Shown one piece after another: positions 33,761-43,315 of a stretch of 64,000 nt of DNA. The position numbers and the translations under genes are program-made. The stretch is taken from positions 310,001-374,000 of the forward strand of contig NZ_JYLF01000001.1 of assembly GCF_001043055.1 (NCBI RefSeq), given 5' to 3'. The number at the start of each line of letters is the position of its first letter. The stretch's first letter is position 1. The stretch comes from Pseudomonas weihenstephanensis (lineage in GTDB: Bacteria; Pseudomonadota; Gammaproteobacteria; Pseudomonadales; Pseudomonadaceae). Under the pieces are notes generated by a model. That model did no database searches and was not told the origin of the DNA. It saw nothing but the letters and a program-made list of their open reading frames with translations.

Positions 33761-34663
33761 TCAGTAACCCTGCGCGGCAACCGTGCGTGCGGCTTCAATC
33801 AGACATTTGGTCAGGTCAGGCGACGAGAACTTGGTCAGCACCGCATTGGCCCCGGACAGACGCGCTTTTTCGCTGTTCATCGCGCTGTTGAGCGAGGTGT
33901 GCAGCAGCACATAAAGGTGCTTGAAATCCGGGGTTTCGCGCAGCGTGCGGGTGAAGGCGTAACCGTCCATTTCAGACATTTCGATGTCCGACACCACCAG
34001 GTTGATTTGCTCTTTGGTGCCTTGCAGTTCCAGCAGACGGTCGATGGCTTCCTTGGCGCTGCGGGCAGTGTGGCATTGCAAGCCCAGATTGCGCAGGGTA
34101 ATCACCGACTGTTGCAAAGCCACCTGACTGTCATCGACCACCAGAATGCGGGCATTGGCCAGCAGCTCAGCTTCTTCCATCGTCACCGCATCCGGCTCCT
34201 CGATGATTTTCGAGGGGGCGATGCCGTGAATCACTTTTTCGATATCGAGCACTTGTACCAGCACATCATCGACCCGGGTCACGCCGGTGATGAACGAGCG
34301 CGAGCCGCCTGCGCCGTAGGGTGGCGGGCGAATATCCGTGCTCAGGCAGTGAATGATCTTGCTTACTGCCTGCACGTGCAAACCCTGTTTAGAGCGACTG
34401 ACATCGGTCACGATCAGGCAACCGCCGTTGGGGTCTTCCAGGGGTTGCTCGCCGATGGCACGGCTCAGGTCGATGACCGACAGCGACGCCCCGCGCAGCA
34501 CGGCAATGCCTTTTACGTGAGGGTGCGACTCAGGCATTTTGGTCAGCGGCGGGCAGGGAATGATTTCGCTGACTTTCAACAAGTTAATCGCCATCAGCTT
34601 GCCGCTGCGCAAAGTGAATAGCAGAAGCGAAAGAGAGTCTGCGCGGGCGTTGTGGGATGACAT
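33761..34663 (-). CDS. cheV: Chemotaxis coupling/receiver protein CheV
   Basis: A 300-residue fusion of a CheW-like coupling domain (residues 10-155) with a response-regulator receiver (about 172-295). The receiver has the acidic pocket ILVVDDSQ, phospho-acceptor Asp226 in LVVSDIEMSEMDG, a threonine/serine in LLHTSLNS and a lysine in VLTKF. CheV couples particular receptors to CheA and can be tuned by phosphorylation. The Aer-type receptor gene lies 0.5 kb away on the opposite strand, so the two may act together. Confidence 0.93.
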   Translation of the reverse strand: MSSHNARADSLSLLLFTLRSGKLMAINLLKVSEIIPCPPLTKMPESHPHVKGIAVLRGASLSVIDLSRAIGEQPLEDPNGGCLIVTDVSRSKQGLHVQAVSKIIHCLSTDIRPPPYGAGGSRSFITGVTRVDDVLVQVLDIEKVIHGIAPSKIIEEPDAVTMEEAELLANARILVVDDSQVALQQSVITLRNLGLQCHTARSAKEAIDRLLELQGTKEQINLVVSDIEMSEMDGYAFTRTLRETPDFKHLYVLLHTSLNSAMNSEKARLSGANAVLTKFSSPDLTKCLIEAARTVAAQGY

Positions 34664-34830
34664 AAAAACCTTCTGTGTAAAGAGATGCGCGCGGGCTAAA
34701 AGCCAACAGCAGCGGGCGATACAGGGTTATCGACCTGATTTAGTGGGTCTTTAGCCAGTAGGGCCAATCAGATCACAACGCGACCTTGAACACTCGCTCT
34801 CTGTTGTGGCCTGCATGTCAGGCCACAGTG

Positions 34831-35085
34831 TTACCCGGCTACGGAGAGATTGCGCAAAAAATTTTTCAATCTCGACTGTTGGCCACACCCAATAAGCAGC
34901 CACAGTAAGAGTCTGGCTTTGCGCGGGCACAGAAAGCCGCTCATATGCAGGCCTTTGCCGGTCAAGTCGATTTCGCCGCCTTTGAACCCATAGGTGTTGA
35001 AGGCCGTGGGACCCGCCCCGGTGCGTGAGCCGACGATGACCGGTATTTTGGCCGCAATCGGTTGTAGAACCTCTTCCCGCTTCAT
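34831..35085 (-). pseudogene. C-terminal remnant of an L-asparaginase
   Basis: About 80 residues remain in this frame. EVLQPIAAKIPVIVGSRTGAG and TYGFKGGEIDLTGKGLHM, then GFLCPRKARLLLWLLIG, match the end of bacterial L-asparaginases, where a P-V-V-x-x-S-R-x-G-x-G strand is followed by the L-x-P-x-K-A-R-x-L-L helix. The N-terminal three quarters, including both catalytic threonines, is gone. The fragment starts exactly where nitrilase similarity stops on the same strand, but in another frame. It is therefore read as the far side of a deletion, not as a functional gene. Confidence 0.72.
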
Positions 35086-35656
35086 CGAACAGCGGCGGTG
35101 GTGTCCATACCCAGTTGTTCAGGCTGCAAATGATATCTGCGCCTTGCTGGGTCAGCAGTCGCGGGACCTCGGGAAACCATATGTCCCAGCAGATCATCAG
35201 GCCGATACGGCCAATAGGCGTTTCAAACACAGGAAAACCAAGATTGCCCGGCGTGAACCAGAGTTTTTCCCGATGCCATAAGTGAGCTTTGCGGTATTTG
35301 CCGATAAAACCGTCCGGCCCAAGTAGCACGGCGGTATCGAACAACTGCATGCCGTCCCGTTCCGCGAGCCCCGCCACCAGATAGACCTGATGGTGCGCCG
35401 CGAAATCGATCCATGCCTGAGTGCTGGGACCTTCAGGAATGGACTCGGCATGCAGATAAGCATCCTGACGGCTGGCAAATAAATAGCCGGTGTTGGCCAG
35501 CTCGGGCAGCACAATCAAATTTGCCCTGTTGGTGACAACCTCTTGGGCTAGATGCAGGCTGTTTTCCAGATTTTTTGGCTGGTGATGAATACCGACTTGC
35601 GGATCGAACTGAACCACAGCAACGCGCACGGGACTGACAGCGACAGTGTTGCTCAT
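35075..35656 (-). pseudogene. Truncated carbon-nitrogen hydrolase (nitrilase superfamily)
   Basis: The first 194 residues are a normal nitrilase-superfamily protein with the full catalytic triad: Glu52 in LPELANTGY, Lys123 in KYRKAHLWHRE and Cys156 in MICWDIWFPE. After NNWVWTPPPLFDEAG, where intact relatives continue with a conserved stretch of about 70-90 residues, similarity stops. The frame then reads a low-complexity, arginine-rich tail to a stop at 34751 that is out of frame with an asparaginase remnant. Loss of the C-terminal core strands makes an active enzyme unlikely. The start has AGGTTTC-like purines only; a promoter was not identified. Confidence 0.75.
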
Positions 35657-35931
35657 GGCTGAAACCTCTTCTTATTTTTATCGGGTAATGAGTAAGAAGA
35701 TTTTTCAGGCTAAGCGTCTATCGGCTGATTCCTTTTGGTGGGTAGTTCGTTGGCTGATGTTTGGCAAGACCGATCTATTTACCTACAAAGCAAAGAGAAG
35801 TCGCGTAGCAACAGGCGAGTGGTGCGAGGCAGCGCCCGGGGGGAGGGGCACTACGATACCGTTGTCGTAAAACCAATCAGTGCGTCATGCTGCCTCGCGA
35901 TGTTCGTCAGCGACAGGTCAGTGCTTGAGGC

Positions 35932-37479
35932 TTATTTCAACCCCAACCGTTTGGCCATACGGCCGAGGTTGGCCCGATCCAGCCCCAGTTCTCGTGCCGC
36001 GCTGGCCCAGTTGTGTGTGTGGCGTTCAAGGCAGGCGCTGATGAGCTGGCGTTGGTAGGCTTCGGTCGCCTGGCGCAAATCACCGGCGGCCGCAGGGGGT
36101 GGGGGGGGTGGTGCCGTGGCCGTCTCAATAACCTCGCGGGAGGGCAAGTCCAGGTCTTGCGCGGTCAGGGTCAAAATACGCGGCCGTGTGCTGCAATTGC
36201 CCAAGGCTTTTAAGGCGCTGCGCCCGATCAGGTGTTCCAGTTCGCGCACGTTACCTGGCCAGTCGTACCGCACGAGTGCGGCTTGGGCGTCGGGACTCAG
36301 GCGCAGGCTGCCCAAGCCCATGCGCGAGCGGTTTTGTTCAAGGAAGAAGCCGCTGAGCAGCAACACGTCGCGCCCGCGTTCACGCAAGGCGGGCACTTTG
36401 AGCGGGTACACGCTCAGGCGATGATAAAAGTCGGCGCGGTAGCGGCCACTGCGCACTTCTTCGGCCAGGTCACGGTTGGTGGCGGCGATTAGGCGCACGT
36501 CGACGCGGTGTTCCTGATCCGAACCCAAGCGTTGCAATTGGCCGCTCTGTAGCACGCGCAGCAGTTTGGCTTGCACGGTGAGTGACAATTCGCCGACTTC
36601 ATCAAGGAACAATGTGCCGCCATTTGCCAGTTCGAATTTGCCGCGCCGGTCATTCATCGCGCCGGTAAAGGCGCCGCGTACATGGCCGAACAGTTCGCTT
36701 TCGACCAGAGTGTCGGGCAATGCCGCGCAGTTGAGGCTGACCATGGGTTTGTCTGCGCGTGGTGAGGCGGCGTGAATCGCTTGCGCGACCAACTCTTTGC
36801 CGACGCCGGTTTCACCGGTGATCAACACGGTCAGGTCACTGCTGCCTACGAGCGCGATTTCATCGAGCAAGCGTTTATGGGCTTTGCTCTGGCCGATCAG
36901 TTCTTTGTTGGGCGTACCGTGCGCCTGGCGATACAGCTCGGCTTTGAGTTGTTCGTCCTCAACCCGCAAGGCGAGTCGCTCAATGCGTTGGGCAACGTTG
37001 ACGGTGGCCGCTGCGAGGCTGGCGAAGGCTTGCAGTGCGTCCAGCTCAATGGGCTCGAAACGTTTGGGGTCTAGCGCGTCCAGCGTCAGCAATCCCCAGG
37101 GCTTCTCATCTATAAACAGCGGGCAACCCATACAGTCGTGGATTTCCAAGTGTTCGGCCAAGCCGTCAACCAGCCCGTCATACGGATCGGGCAAGTCGCA
37201 ATTGCTGGGGAATCGTGTGGGGCCGGGGCTGCTGAGCAGCACGTCAAAGCGTGGGTGTTCACTGACTTTGAAGCGACGCCCCAAGGTGTCCAGGCTCAGT
37301 CCGTCCACGGCCAATGGCACCAGCCAATCGCCGTCCAGCCGCAGCAGTGCCGCTGCGTCGCAAGGGAGCAGGGCGCGCATGGCTTCGAGCAGGCGCCGGT
37401 AACGCTCACTTTCAGGCAGCTCGCGTGACAGGTCGGCTACCAGGGGTAGCAGGGTGGTTAGCAGTAATTTTGCAGTCAT
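35932..37479 (-). CDS. norR: Nitric oxide-responsive sigma54 activator NorR
   Basis: A 515-residue bacterial enhancer-binding protein. The N-terminal GAF domain (about 20-165) would carry the non-heme iron that binds NO. The AAA+ domain has Walker A GETGVGKE, the sigma54-contacting loop GAFTGA and Walker B GGTLFLDEVGEL. A Fis-type helix-turn-helix (NWASAARELGLDRANLGRMAKRLGL) ends the protein. It is divergent from hmp, and three GT-N7-AC sites lie between them, one over its own start codon. In Pseudomonas this protein is also called FhpR. Confidence 0.95.
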   Translation of the reverse strand: MTAKLLLTTLLPLVADLSRELPESERYRRLLEAMRALLPCDAAALLRLDGDWLVPLAVDGLSLDTLGRRFKVSEHPRFDVLLSSPGPTRFPSNCDLPDPYDGLVDGLAEHLEIHDCMGCPLFIDEKPWGLLTLDALDPKRFEPIELDALQAFASLAAATVNVAQRIERLALRVEDEQLKAELYRQAHGTPNKELIGQSKAHKRLLDEIALVGSSDLTVLITGETGVGKELVAQAIHAASPRADKPMVSLNCAALPDTLVESELFGHVRGAFTGAMNDRRGKFELANGGTLFLDEVGELSLTVQAKLLRVLQSGQLQRLGSDQEHRVDVRLIAATNRDLAEEVRSGRYRADFYHRLSVYPLKVPALRERGRDVLLLSGFFLEQNRSRMGLGSLRLSPDAQAALVRYDWPGNVRELEHLIGRSALKALGNCSTRPRILTLTAQDLDLPSREVIETATAPPPPPPAAAGDLRQATEAYQRQLISACLERHTHNWASAARELGLDRANLGRMAKRLGLK

Positions 37480-37530
37480 TTTGACCTCGTGTAGTCGAAG
37501 TGACTATAAAACAAGCTGAGTCAAAATGAC
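37475..37530 (+). promoter_or_regulatory. Three NorR-type binding sites (GT-N7-AC)
   Basis: GTCATTTTGAC at 37475-37485, GTCGAAGTGAC at 37494-37504 and GTCAAAATGAC at 37520-37530 each fit GT-N7-AC, the core of NorR enhancer sites in E. coli, which also come as three. The first overlaps the norR start codon, suggesting autoregulation. The third lies about 67 bases upstream of the likely hmp transcription start. Confidence 0.85.
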
Positions 37531-37571
37531 TATTTAGTTTTCAAGTATCTGTTTTTAAAGGGTTTTAAAGT

Positions 37572-37587
37572 TGGCACGATTACTGAT
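37572..37587 (+). promoter_or_regulatory. sigma54 (-24/-12) promoter of hmp
   Basis: TTGGCACG at 37571-37578 matches the -24 element perfectly. Ten bases after its GG (37573-37574) comes GA (37585-37586) in place of the usual GC, in CTGAT rather than TTGCA. The -12 part is imperfect, but position downstream of the NorR sites supports the call. Confidence 0.75.
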
Positions 37588-37641
37588 AGCTAAAAGGTAA
37601 TTGAATTTTAGTTAATGCCTACGTGCTCAGGAGTCAACTTT

Positions 37642-38823
37642 ATGCTTACTGCTCAGGATCGTGCCATCGTCAAATCCACTGTGCCGCTGCTGGAAAGCGG
37701 CGGTGAAGCGCTGATTACCCATTTTTACCGTTTGATGCTGTCTGAATACCCCGAGGTGCGCCCGCTGTTCAATCAGGCGAACCAGGCCAGCGGTGATCAG
37801 CCACGTGCGTTGGCCAATGGCGTGCTGATGTATGCACGCCACATCGACCAACTCGACCAGTTGGGCGATCTGGTGGCCAAGATCATTAACAAGCACGTGG
37901 CCCTGCAAATCCTGCCGGAGCATTACCCGATTGTCGGCACCTGCTTGCTGCGTGCTATCGAAGAAGTGCTGGGCAGTGATATTGCTACGCCCGAGGTGTT
38001 GGCGGCCTGGGGGGCTGCGTACGGTCAATTGGCCGATATCTTGATAGGCGCCGAAGCGGCGATCTACGACCAGAAAGCTGCAGCGCCGGGCGGCTGGCGT
38101 GGCGGTCGTGAGTTCAAGCTCGCCGCCCGCATTCAGGAGAGCGCGGAAATCACATCGTTTTATTTCCGCCCGGTGGACAAGCAACCGATCCTTGAGTTTG
38201 AGGCCGGGCAGTACATCGGCATCAAATTGGACATCGACGGGGTCGAAGCGCGTCGCAACTATTCGCTGTCGGCGCTGGCGCAGGTCGGCCGCTACCGTAT
38301 CAGCGTCAAACGCGAGGCGGGTGGGGTGGTGTCGAACTTCCTGCACGACCGCCTGCAAGTGGGTGACATTGTTGAGTTGTTCCCGCCCGCAGGTGAGTTC
38401 ACCCTGACGGCCAGCGACAAACCGCTGGTGTTGATCAGTGGCGGTGTCGGTATCACCCCGACCTTGCCCATGCTGGAAGCGGCACTGGCGACCCAGCGTG
38501 CGATCCACTTTATTCACTGCGCGCGCAATGCCCAGGTGCATGCGTTTCGGGGTTGGGTGGATGAACTGGCCGAGCAGTTCCCGCAATTGCAACGTTTTTA
38601 CTGCTACGCCGAACACGACGGGCAAGGCCCTGCGGTAGACCATGTGGGCATGCTCAGCGCTGAGGTACTGGAAAAGTGGCTGCCCGAGGATCGTGATGTA
38701 GACGCCTATTTCCTGGGGCCTAAAGGCTTCATGGGCGCGATCAAGCGTCAGCTCAAAGCCTTGGGTGTGCCGGAAAAACAGAGCCGTTACGAGTTCTTCG
38801 GCCCGGCGGCTGCGCTGGAGTAA
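37642..38823 (+). CDS. hmp: Flavohemoglobin (nitric oxide dioxygenase)
   Basis: Converts NO to nitrate with O2 and NAD(P)H. The 393-residue protein has a globin domain (1-140) with Tyr29, Gln53 and proximal His85 (NKHVAL). The FAD domain contains RNYSLSAL (the R-x-Y-S motif), and an NAD domain has ISGGVGITPTLPMLEAAL and ends in the family tail RYEFFGP. The ATG (MLTAQDRAIV) has an AGGAG ribosome site; a start nine codons earlier is rejected for that reason. It is regulated by NorR and sigma54 as inferred from the intergenic sites. Confidence 0.97.
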   Translation: MLTAQDRAIVKSTVPLLESGGEALITHFYRLMLSEYPEVRPLFNQANQASGDQPRALANGVLMYARHIDQLDQLGDLVAKIINKHVALQILPEHYPIVGTCLLRAIEEVLGSDIATPEVLAAWGAAYGQLADILIGAEAAIYDQKAAAPGGWRGGREFKLAARIQESAEITSFYFRPVDKQPILEFEAGQYIGIKLDIDGVEARRNYSLSALAQVGRYRISVKREAGGVVSNFLHDRLQVGDIVELFPPAGEFTLTASDKPLVLISGGVGITPTLPMLEAALATQRAIHFIHCARNAQVHAFRGWVDELAEQFPQLQRFYCYAEHDGQGPAVDHVGMLSAEVLEKWLPEDRDVDAYFLGPKGFMGAIKRQLKALGVPEKQSRYEFFGPAAALE

Positions 38824-38855
38824 GCCCTTTGGGTGAGTGCATCTGATTGGCGCGT

Positions 38856-38898
38856 AAGCCCGCAGCGGTCGCATTCGGCGATGGCTGCGGGCTTTTTG
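38856..38898 (+). terminator. Rho-independent terminator after hmp
   Basis: AAGCCCGCAGC pairs with GCTGCGGGCTT around an 18-base loop, followed by TTTTTG. It separates hmp from dsbB. Confidence 0.85.
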
Positions 38899-39033
38899 TT
38901 AATCGCGCTTTAATCTGACTCGCAGTTAAATCCCCTCCTACAGTTGCCGTGCATCCACACTTAGGGTCTGGGTGTAAACTGCGCGCTTTATTCGGCTGTA
39001 TGGCCATTCGAAAATCAGGCAAAGGGAAGCGGT

Positions 39034-39543
39034 ATGACGGATGACATGATGCGACTGGGGCGCGAGAAGCGCTTTCTGGTCTTGCTGGGGCTGATCTGCC
39101 TGGCGCTCATTGGCGGGGCGCTGTATATGCAGATCGTGCTCGGTGAGGCGCCTTGCCCGCTGTGCATCCTGCAACGTTATGCACTGCTGCTGATCGCGCT
39201 CTTTGCTTTTGTTGGCGCCGCCATGCGCACCACACGCAGCATGACGGTGTTTGAAGGGTTGGTGGTGCTGAGTGCCATCGGTGGCATCGTTGCGGCGGGG
39301 CGCCATGTGTATATTTTGGCCAATCCGGCGGTGAGCTGCGGTCTGGATGCCTTGCAACCGATTGTGGATGGCCTGCCGCTGGCGGCGATCTTCCCGCTGG
39401 GCTTTCAGGTTGATGGCTTCTGCTCAACGCCGTACCCGCCGGTGCTCGGCCTGTCGTTGGCACAATGGGCGCTGGTGGCGTTTGTGCTGACCGCCGTACT
39501 GGTTCCGCTGGGTATTTACCGCAACCGGAACAAATCCGCCTGA
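39034..39543 (+). CDS. dsbB: Disulfide bond formation protein DsbB
   Basis: Inner-membrane oxidase that re-oxidises periplasmic DsbA and passes electrons to quinone. The 169-residue protein has four predicted membrane spans. It has two redox pairs: Cys41 and Cys44 in the CPLC motif after the first span, and Cys102 (SCGLD) and Cys130 (GFC) in the second periplasmic loop. Pseudomonas often has two DsbB paralogues, and this is the one next to the cyo operon. The ribosome site is AAGGGAAG about 5 bases upstream. Confidence 0.95.
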   Translation: MTDDMMRLGREKRFLVLLGLICLALIGGALYMQIVLGEAPCPLCILQRYALLLIALFAFVGAAMRTTRSMTVFEGLVVLSAIGGIVAAGRHVYILANPAVSCGLDALQPIVDGLPLAAIFPLGFQVDGFCSTPYPPVLGLSLAQWALVAFVLTAVLVPLGIYRNRNKSA

Positions 39544-39582
39544 ATCACTAAATCAGGGTATAGCCGCCTCGTCCTTCTCCCG

Positions 39583-39602
39583 AAGTGCGGGGCTTTTTTT
39601 CG
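39583..39602 (+). terminator. Possible terminator after dsbB
   Basis: A short stem CTCCCG / CGGGG with loop AAGTG is followed by CTTTTTTT. The stem is only five to six base pairs, so it is a modest candidate. Confidence 0.5.
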
Positions 39603-39649
39603 TCTATGAAAAATGTGAAGGGAATGTGATGCGGCGCAGTGAAGGGGGT

Positions 39650-39687
39650 TGCGACACTGCGACATATTGTCACGGATAAATTGTCAC
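39650..39687 (+). repeat. Clustered short repeats upstream of cyoA
   Basis: TGCGACA occurs at 39650 and 39658 (period 8), followed by ATTGTCAC at 39666 and again at 39680. Four related CGACA/TGTCAC words (partly reverse complements) sit within 38 bases, which is a typical operator layout. The binding protein is unknown. Confidence 0.5.
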
Positions 39688-40345
39688 AAGGCATGTTTTT
39701 ATTTCACAATACACGGCTGAAACGTCTCATCTGTTTTAGGGGGAGTGAGGCGTTTTGACGCTGATGTCGGGGTTGAAATCGCTGGGGCCTGGCCTGATGA
39801 AAAACCCCTGGAACCCTTTTTCTTTGGGCGTTTTGAGGCACTGGGACGCGCGCGCAGGTGCGCTAAAAAGGGGCGATTTTTAAGGGGCGGCAAGGGGGTG
39901 CTACAGGTGCGTCGGGGGGCGGGTATAAACGCGGGGCGTAATAATAGTGTGGGATTGTTACCGGAGCCGAGAATAATTATTTCTGGATGAGACATGGTTT
40001 ATAGAGAGCTACCTAACTACAATCGCCCGCACTGAACGTCCAGCCTGCTCATCCCTGAGCCCAAGCGGGAAGTTGAAGGTCGTCTGGGCAGTGAGTGACA
40101 GGCTACCCATGCGACTCCCAAGGTACTGGCAACCCTTCTAAGTTCCGCACCAAATGGAATTGGTCTGTGACAAGGCCTTTGACCACGTATCGAATAAGAA
40201 ATCACTGCTAACCCAGGATTTGCCCACTCGCCTTACAGCGATGAAGCAGGCCCTTATTCAATCGGAAAAATGCCAACCCTTGGCAGGGTGAAGTGTTGGC
40301 GCATAAAACCAACTGCATTATGCAAGCTGTTTTAGAGGTCGTGAG

Positions 40346-41284
40346 ATGACTAAAAAAAGGTACCCCAGACTCTTTGGCTTATTGCCACTTTTCGGCATGT
40401 TGTTGCTGGGAGGCTGCAATATGACGTTGCTCGATCCGGTGGGGCAGGTCGGCATCGATGAGAAGAATCTGATCATCACTGCAACATTGCTGATGCTCTT
40501 GGTCGTGGTTCCGGTCATCCTGATGACCATCATTTTCGCGTGGAAGTATCGCGCGTCGAACAAAAACGCCACTTACGCACCGAAATGGTCGCACTCCACC
40601 AAGATCGAAGTTGTGATCTGGACCGTGCCGATTTTGATCATCATCGCCCTGGGCGTGATCACCTATAAGTCGACCCACGCACTGGACCCTTACCGTCCGA
40701 TTCAGTCTGACGTCAAGCCAGTCACCATCGAAGTGGTGGCAATGGATTGGAAGTGGCTGTTTATCTACCCGGACCAGGGTATTGCGACCGTCAACAAGAT
40801 CGTGTTCCCGGCCAACACACCGGTTAATTTCCGTATCACCTCTGACACGGTCATGAACTCGTTCTTCATCCCGGGCCTGGGCGGCCAGATCTACGCCATG
40901 GCCGGTATGACGACCAAGCTGCATTTGATTGCCAACAAGAACGCCGAGCTGGATGGCATCTCTGCCAACTACAGCGGTGCGGGCTTCACCGGCATGAAAT
41001 TCAAAGCAATCGCGACTTCCCAAGCAGATTTCGATGCGTGGGTAAGTGAAGTCAAAGCGTCACCTAAACAGCTTGATACAGCTGAATACGCAGCCTTGAC
41101 CAAGCCGAGTCAGAACAATCCCGTTGAGCTCTACTCCTCGTACGCACCGAACCTGTTCCAGACCATCATCGACAAGTATGAAGGCATGAAACCAGGCAAG
41201 CCGGTAAACCACGAGAAGAAAGAAGTGGCCGGGACCGAAGGTTTGGACACCAGTTCGCATTCAGCTGCCGGGGCAGAGGAGTAA
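40346..41284 (+). CDS. cyoA: Cytochrome bo3 ubiquinol oxidase subunit II
   Basis: Subunit II of the proton-pumping quinol oxidase. The 312-residue lipoprotein has a signal sequence ending in the lipobox LLLGGC (Cys24), then two membrane spans (about 45-67 and 88-108), then a cupredoxin-like periplasmic domain ([21 protein letters not shown]). As expected for a quinol oxidase, the copper A ligands of cytochrome c oxidases are absent. The C-terminal COX-aromatic region contains [16 protein letters not shown] sequence (here [12 protein letters not shown]). GAGGTCGTGAG precedes the ATG. First gene of cyoABCDE. Confidence 0.97.
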   Translation: MTKKRYPRLFGLLPLFGMLLLGGCNMTLLDPVGQVGIDEKNLIITATLLMLLVVVPVILMTIIFAWKYRASNKNATYAPKWSHSTKIEVVIWTVPILIIIALGVITYKSTHALDPYRPIQSDVKPVTIEVVAMDWKWLFIYPDQGIATVNKIVFPANTPVNFRITSDTVMNSFFIPGLGGQIYAMAGMTTKLHLIANKNAELDGISANYSGAGFTGMKFKAIATSQADFDAWVSEVKASPKQLDTAEYAALTKPSQNNPVELYSSYAPNLFQTIIDKYEGMKPGKPVNHEKKEVAGTEGLDTSSHSAAGAEE

Positions 41285-41287
41285 ACG

Positions 41288-43312
41288 ATGTTTGGTAAAT
41301 TAAGTCTGGACGCCATACCGTTCCACGAGCCGATAGTGATGGTCACCGTCGCTATGATTCTGCTCGGTGGTCTGGCGTTGGTTGCAGCACTCACGTACTA
41401 CAAAAAGTGGACCTACCTGTGGACCGAATGGCTAACGTCAGTCGACCACAAGAAGATTGGCGTGATGTACATCATCGTCGCCATGGTCATGTTGCTGCGC
41501 GGTTTTGCCGACGCCGTCATGATGCGTACCCAGTTGGCGATGGCTACCGAAGGTTCGCCGGGCTACCTGCCGCCTGAACACTATGACCAGATCTTCACCG
41601 CCCACGGTGTGATCATGATCATCTTCATGGCGATGCCATTCTTCACCGGCCTGATGAACCTTGCAGTGCCGCTGCAAATCGGCGCACGTGACGTTGCCTA
41701 TCCGTTCCTGAACTCCCTGAGCTTCTGGCTCCTGGTGTCGGGCGTGGTACTGGTCAACCTGTCGCTGGGCGTCGGCGAGTTTGCCAAGACCGGTTGGGTT
41801 GCGTATCCGCCGCTGTCGGGTCTGGCTTACAGTCCGGGCGTGGGTGTGGATTACTACATCTGGGCGCTACAGTTATCGGGGTTAGGTACGACGTTAACCG
41901 GGGTTAACTTCCTGGCCACCGTGCTGAAAATGCGTACCCCAGGCATGAAAATCATGGACATGCCGATTTTCACCTGGACCTGCACCTGGGCAAACGTTCT
42001 GATCGTGGCCTCGTTCCCGATCCTGACCGCTACCTTGGCGCTGCTGACACTTGACCGTTACATGGATTTCCACATTTTCACCAATGAACTTGGTGGCAAT
42101 CCAATGATGTACGTCAACCTGTTCTGGGCGTGGGGTCACCCTGAGGTGTACATCCTCATTCTGCCGGCGTTCGGGGTCTTCTCTGAAGTCATCTCGACCT
42201 TCACTGGCAAGCGTCTGTTCGGTCACCACTCGATGGTCTACGCCAGTGGCGCGATCTCGATCCTGGGCTTCATGGTTTGGCTGCACCACTTCTTCACCAT
42301 GGGTTCGGGTGCCAGCGTCAACGCCTTCTTCGGTCTGGCGACGATGCTGATTTCGATCCCCACGGGTGTGAAGCTGTTTAACTGGCTATTCACCATCTAC
42401 CGCGGTCGTCTGCAATTCACCAGCCAGGTGATGTGGACACTGGGCTTTATGGTGACCTTCGCCATCGGCGGCATGACTGGCGTATTGCTGGCCATTCCGG
42501 GTGCTGACTTCGTACTGCACAACAGCCTGTTTGTAATTGCTCACTTCCACAACGTGATCATCGGCGGCGCCGTATTCGGCTACATCGCTGGCTTCAGCTT
42601 CTTCTTCCCTAAAGCGTTCGGCTTTAAGCTGAACGAGAAGTGGGGCCTGGCTGCCTTCTGGTTCTGGATCGTTGGCTTCTTCGTTGCGTTCATGCCGCTC
42701 TATGCACTGGGCTTCATGGGCATGACCCGTCGTCTGAACGCCAGCACCAACCCTGAGTGGGTGCCTTACCTGTACGTGGCTGCATTCGGTGCTGCCTTGA
42801 TTGCTGTCGGTATTGCCTGCCAGTTGATCCAGCTGTACGTCAGCGTACGTGACCGCAACAAGCCAGAGAACGCCTGCGAATTCGGCGATCCATGGAATGG
42901 TCACACCCTGGAATGGTCGACTTCGTCGCCACCTCCGTTCTACAACTTTGCTGTGCTGCCAAAAGCCGACGGTATCGACCCGTTCACTGAAGCCAAGGAA
43001 AACGGTACTGCGTACCAGACTCCGGCCAAGTACGAACCGATCCACATGCCAAACAACACCGCTACCGGTGTGGTGATGGGCGCACTGCTGACCGTGTTCG
43101 GTTTTGCAATGATCTGGCACATCTGGTGGTTGGCGATCGTCAGCCTGGTTGGCACTGTCGCGTACTTCGCGATCCACGCTGCCCGTGATGACCAAGGCTA
43201 CATGGTGCCGGTGGAAACCATCGAGCGCATCGAAGCCGAGCAGCACAAGCGTCTGGTAGCGGCTGGCAAGATCCCGGCTACCCGTGTTGAAACCAAGTTG
43301 GAACAGGCATAA
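41288..43312 (+). CDS. cyoB: Cytochrome bo3 ubiquinol oxidase subunit I
   Basis: Catalytic subunit with the heme b / heme o3-CuB centre. The 674-residue protein has about fifteen membrane helices. Metal-ligand motifs are visible: [17 protein letters not shown] (heme b His), [17 protein letters not shown] (CuB His and the cross-linked Tyr), WLHHFFTMG (the two other CuB His), and [13 protein letters not shown] (heme His pair). It starts three bases after cyoA and is followed three bases later by cyoC. Confidence 0.98.
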   Translation: MFGKLSLDAIPFHEPIVMVTVAMILLGGLALVAALTYYKKWTYLWTEWLTSVDHKKIGVMYIIVAMVMLLRGFADAVMMRTQLAMATEGSPGYLPPEHYDQIFTAHGVIMIIFMAMPFFTGLMNLAVPLQIGARDVAYPFLNSLSFWLLVSGVVLVNLSLGVGEFAKTGWVAYPPLSGLAYSPGVGVDYYIWALQLSGLGTTLTGVNFLATVLKMRTPGMKIMDMPIFTWTCTWANVLIVASFPILTATLALLTLDRYMDFHIFTNELGGNPMMYVNLFWAWGHPEVYILILPAFGVFSEVISTFTGKRLFGHHSMVYASGAISILGFMVWLHHFFTMGSGASVNAFFGLATMLISIPTGVKLFNWLFTIYRGRLQFTSQVMWTLGFMVTFAIGGMTGVLLAIPGADFVLHNSLFVIAHFHNVIIGGAVFGYIAGFSFFFPKAFGFKLNEKWGLAAFWFWIVGFFVAFMPLYALGFMGMTRRLNASTNPEWVPYLYVAAFGAALIAVGIACQLIQLYVSVRDRNKPENACEFGDPWNGHTLEWSTSSPPPFYNFAVLPKADGIDPFTEAKENGTAYQTPAKYEPIHMPNNTATGVVMGALLTVFGFAMIWHIWWLAIVSLVGTVAYFAIHAARDDQGYMVPVETIERIEAEQHKRLVAAGKIPATRVETKLEQA

Positions 43313-43315
43313 ACC

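Larger units (their letters stand above)
39544..40345 (+). other. Long intergenic region upstream of the cyo operon
   Basis: About 800 bases without a supportable gene. Open frames here lack ribosome sites and recognisable composition. It contains clustered repeats near 39650-39687, a G-rich stretch around 39820-39930, and an inverted repeat near 40270-40303 (TGCCAAC ... GTTGGCG) that may fold in the cyoA leader. As the only upstream region of cyoABCDE it should hold the operon's promoter and regulator sites. I could not pick one promoter with confidence. Confidence 0.6.

Noticed and set aside
39745..39990. Possible 81-residue gene upstream of cyoA.
   Set aside because: There is no ribosome site, the composition is odd, and a matching frame on the other strand is equally open; it is probably non-coding.
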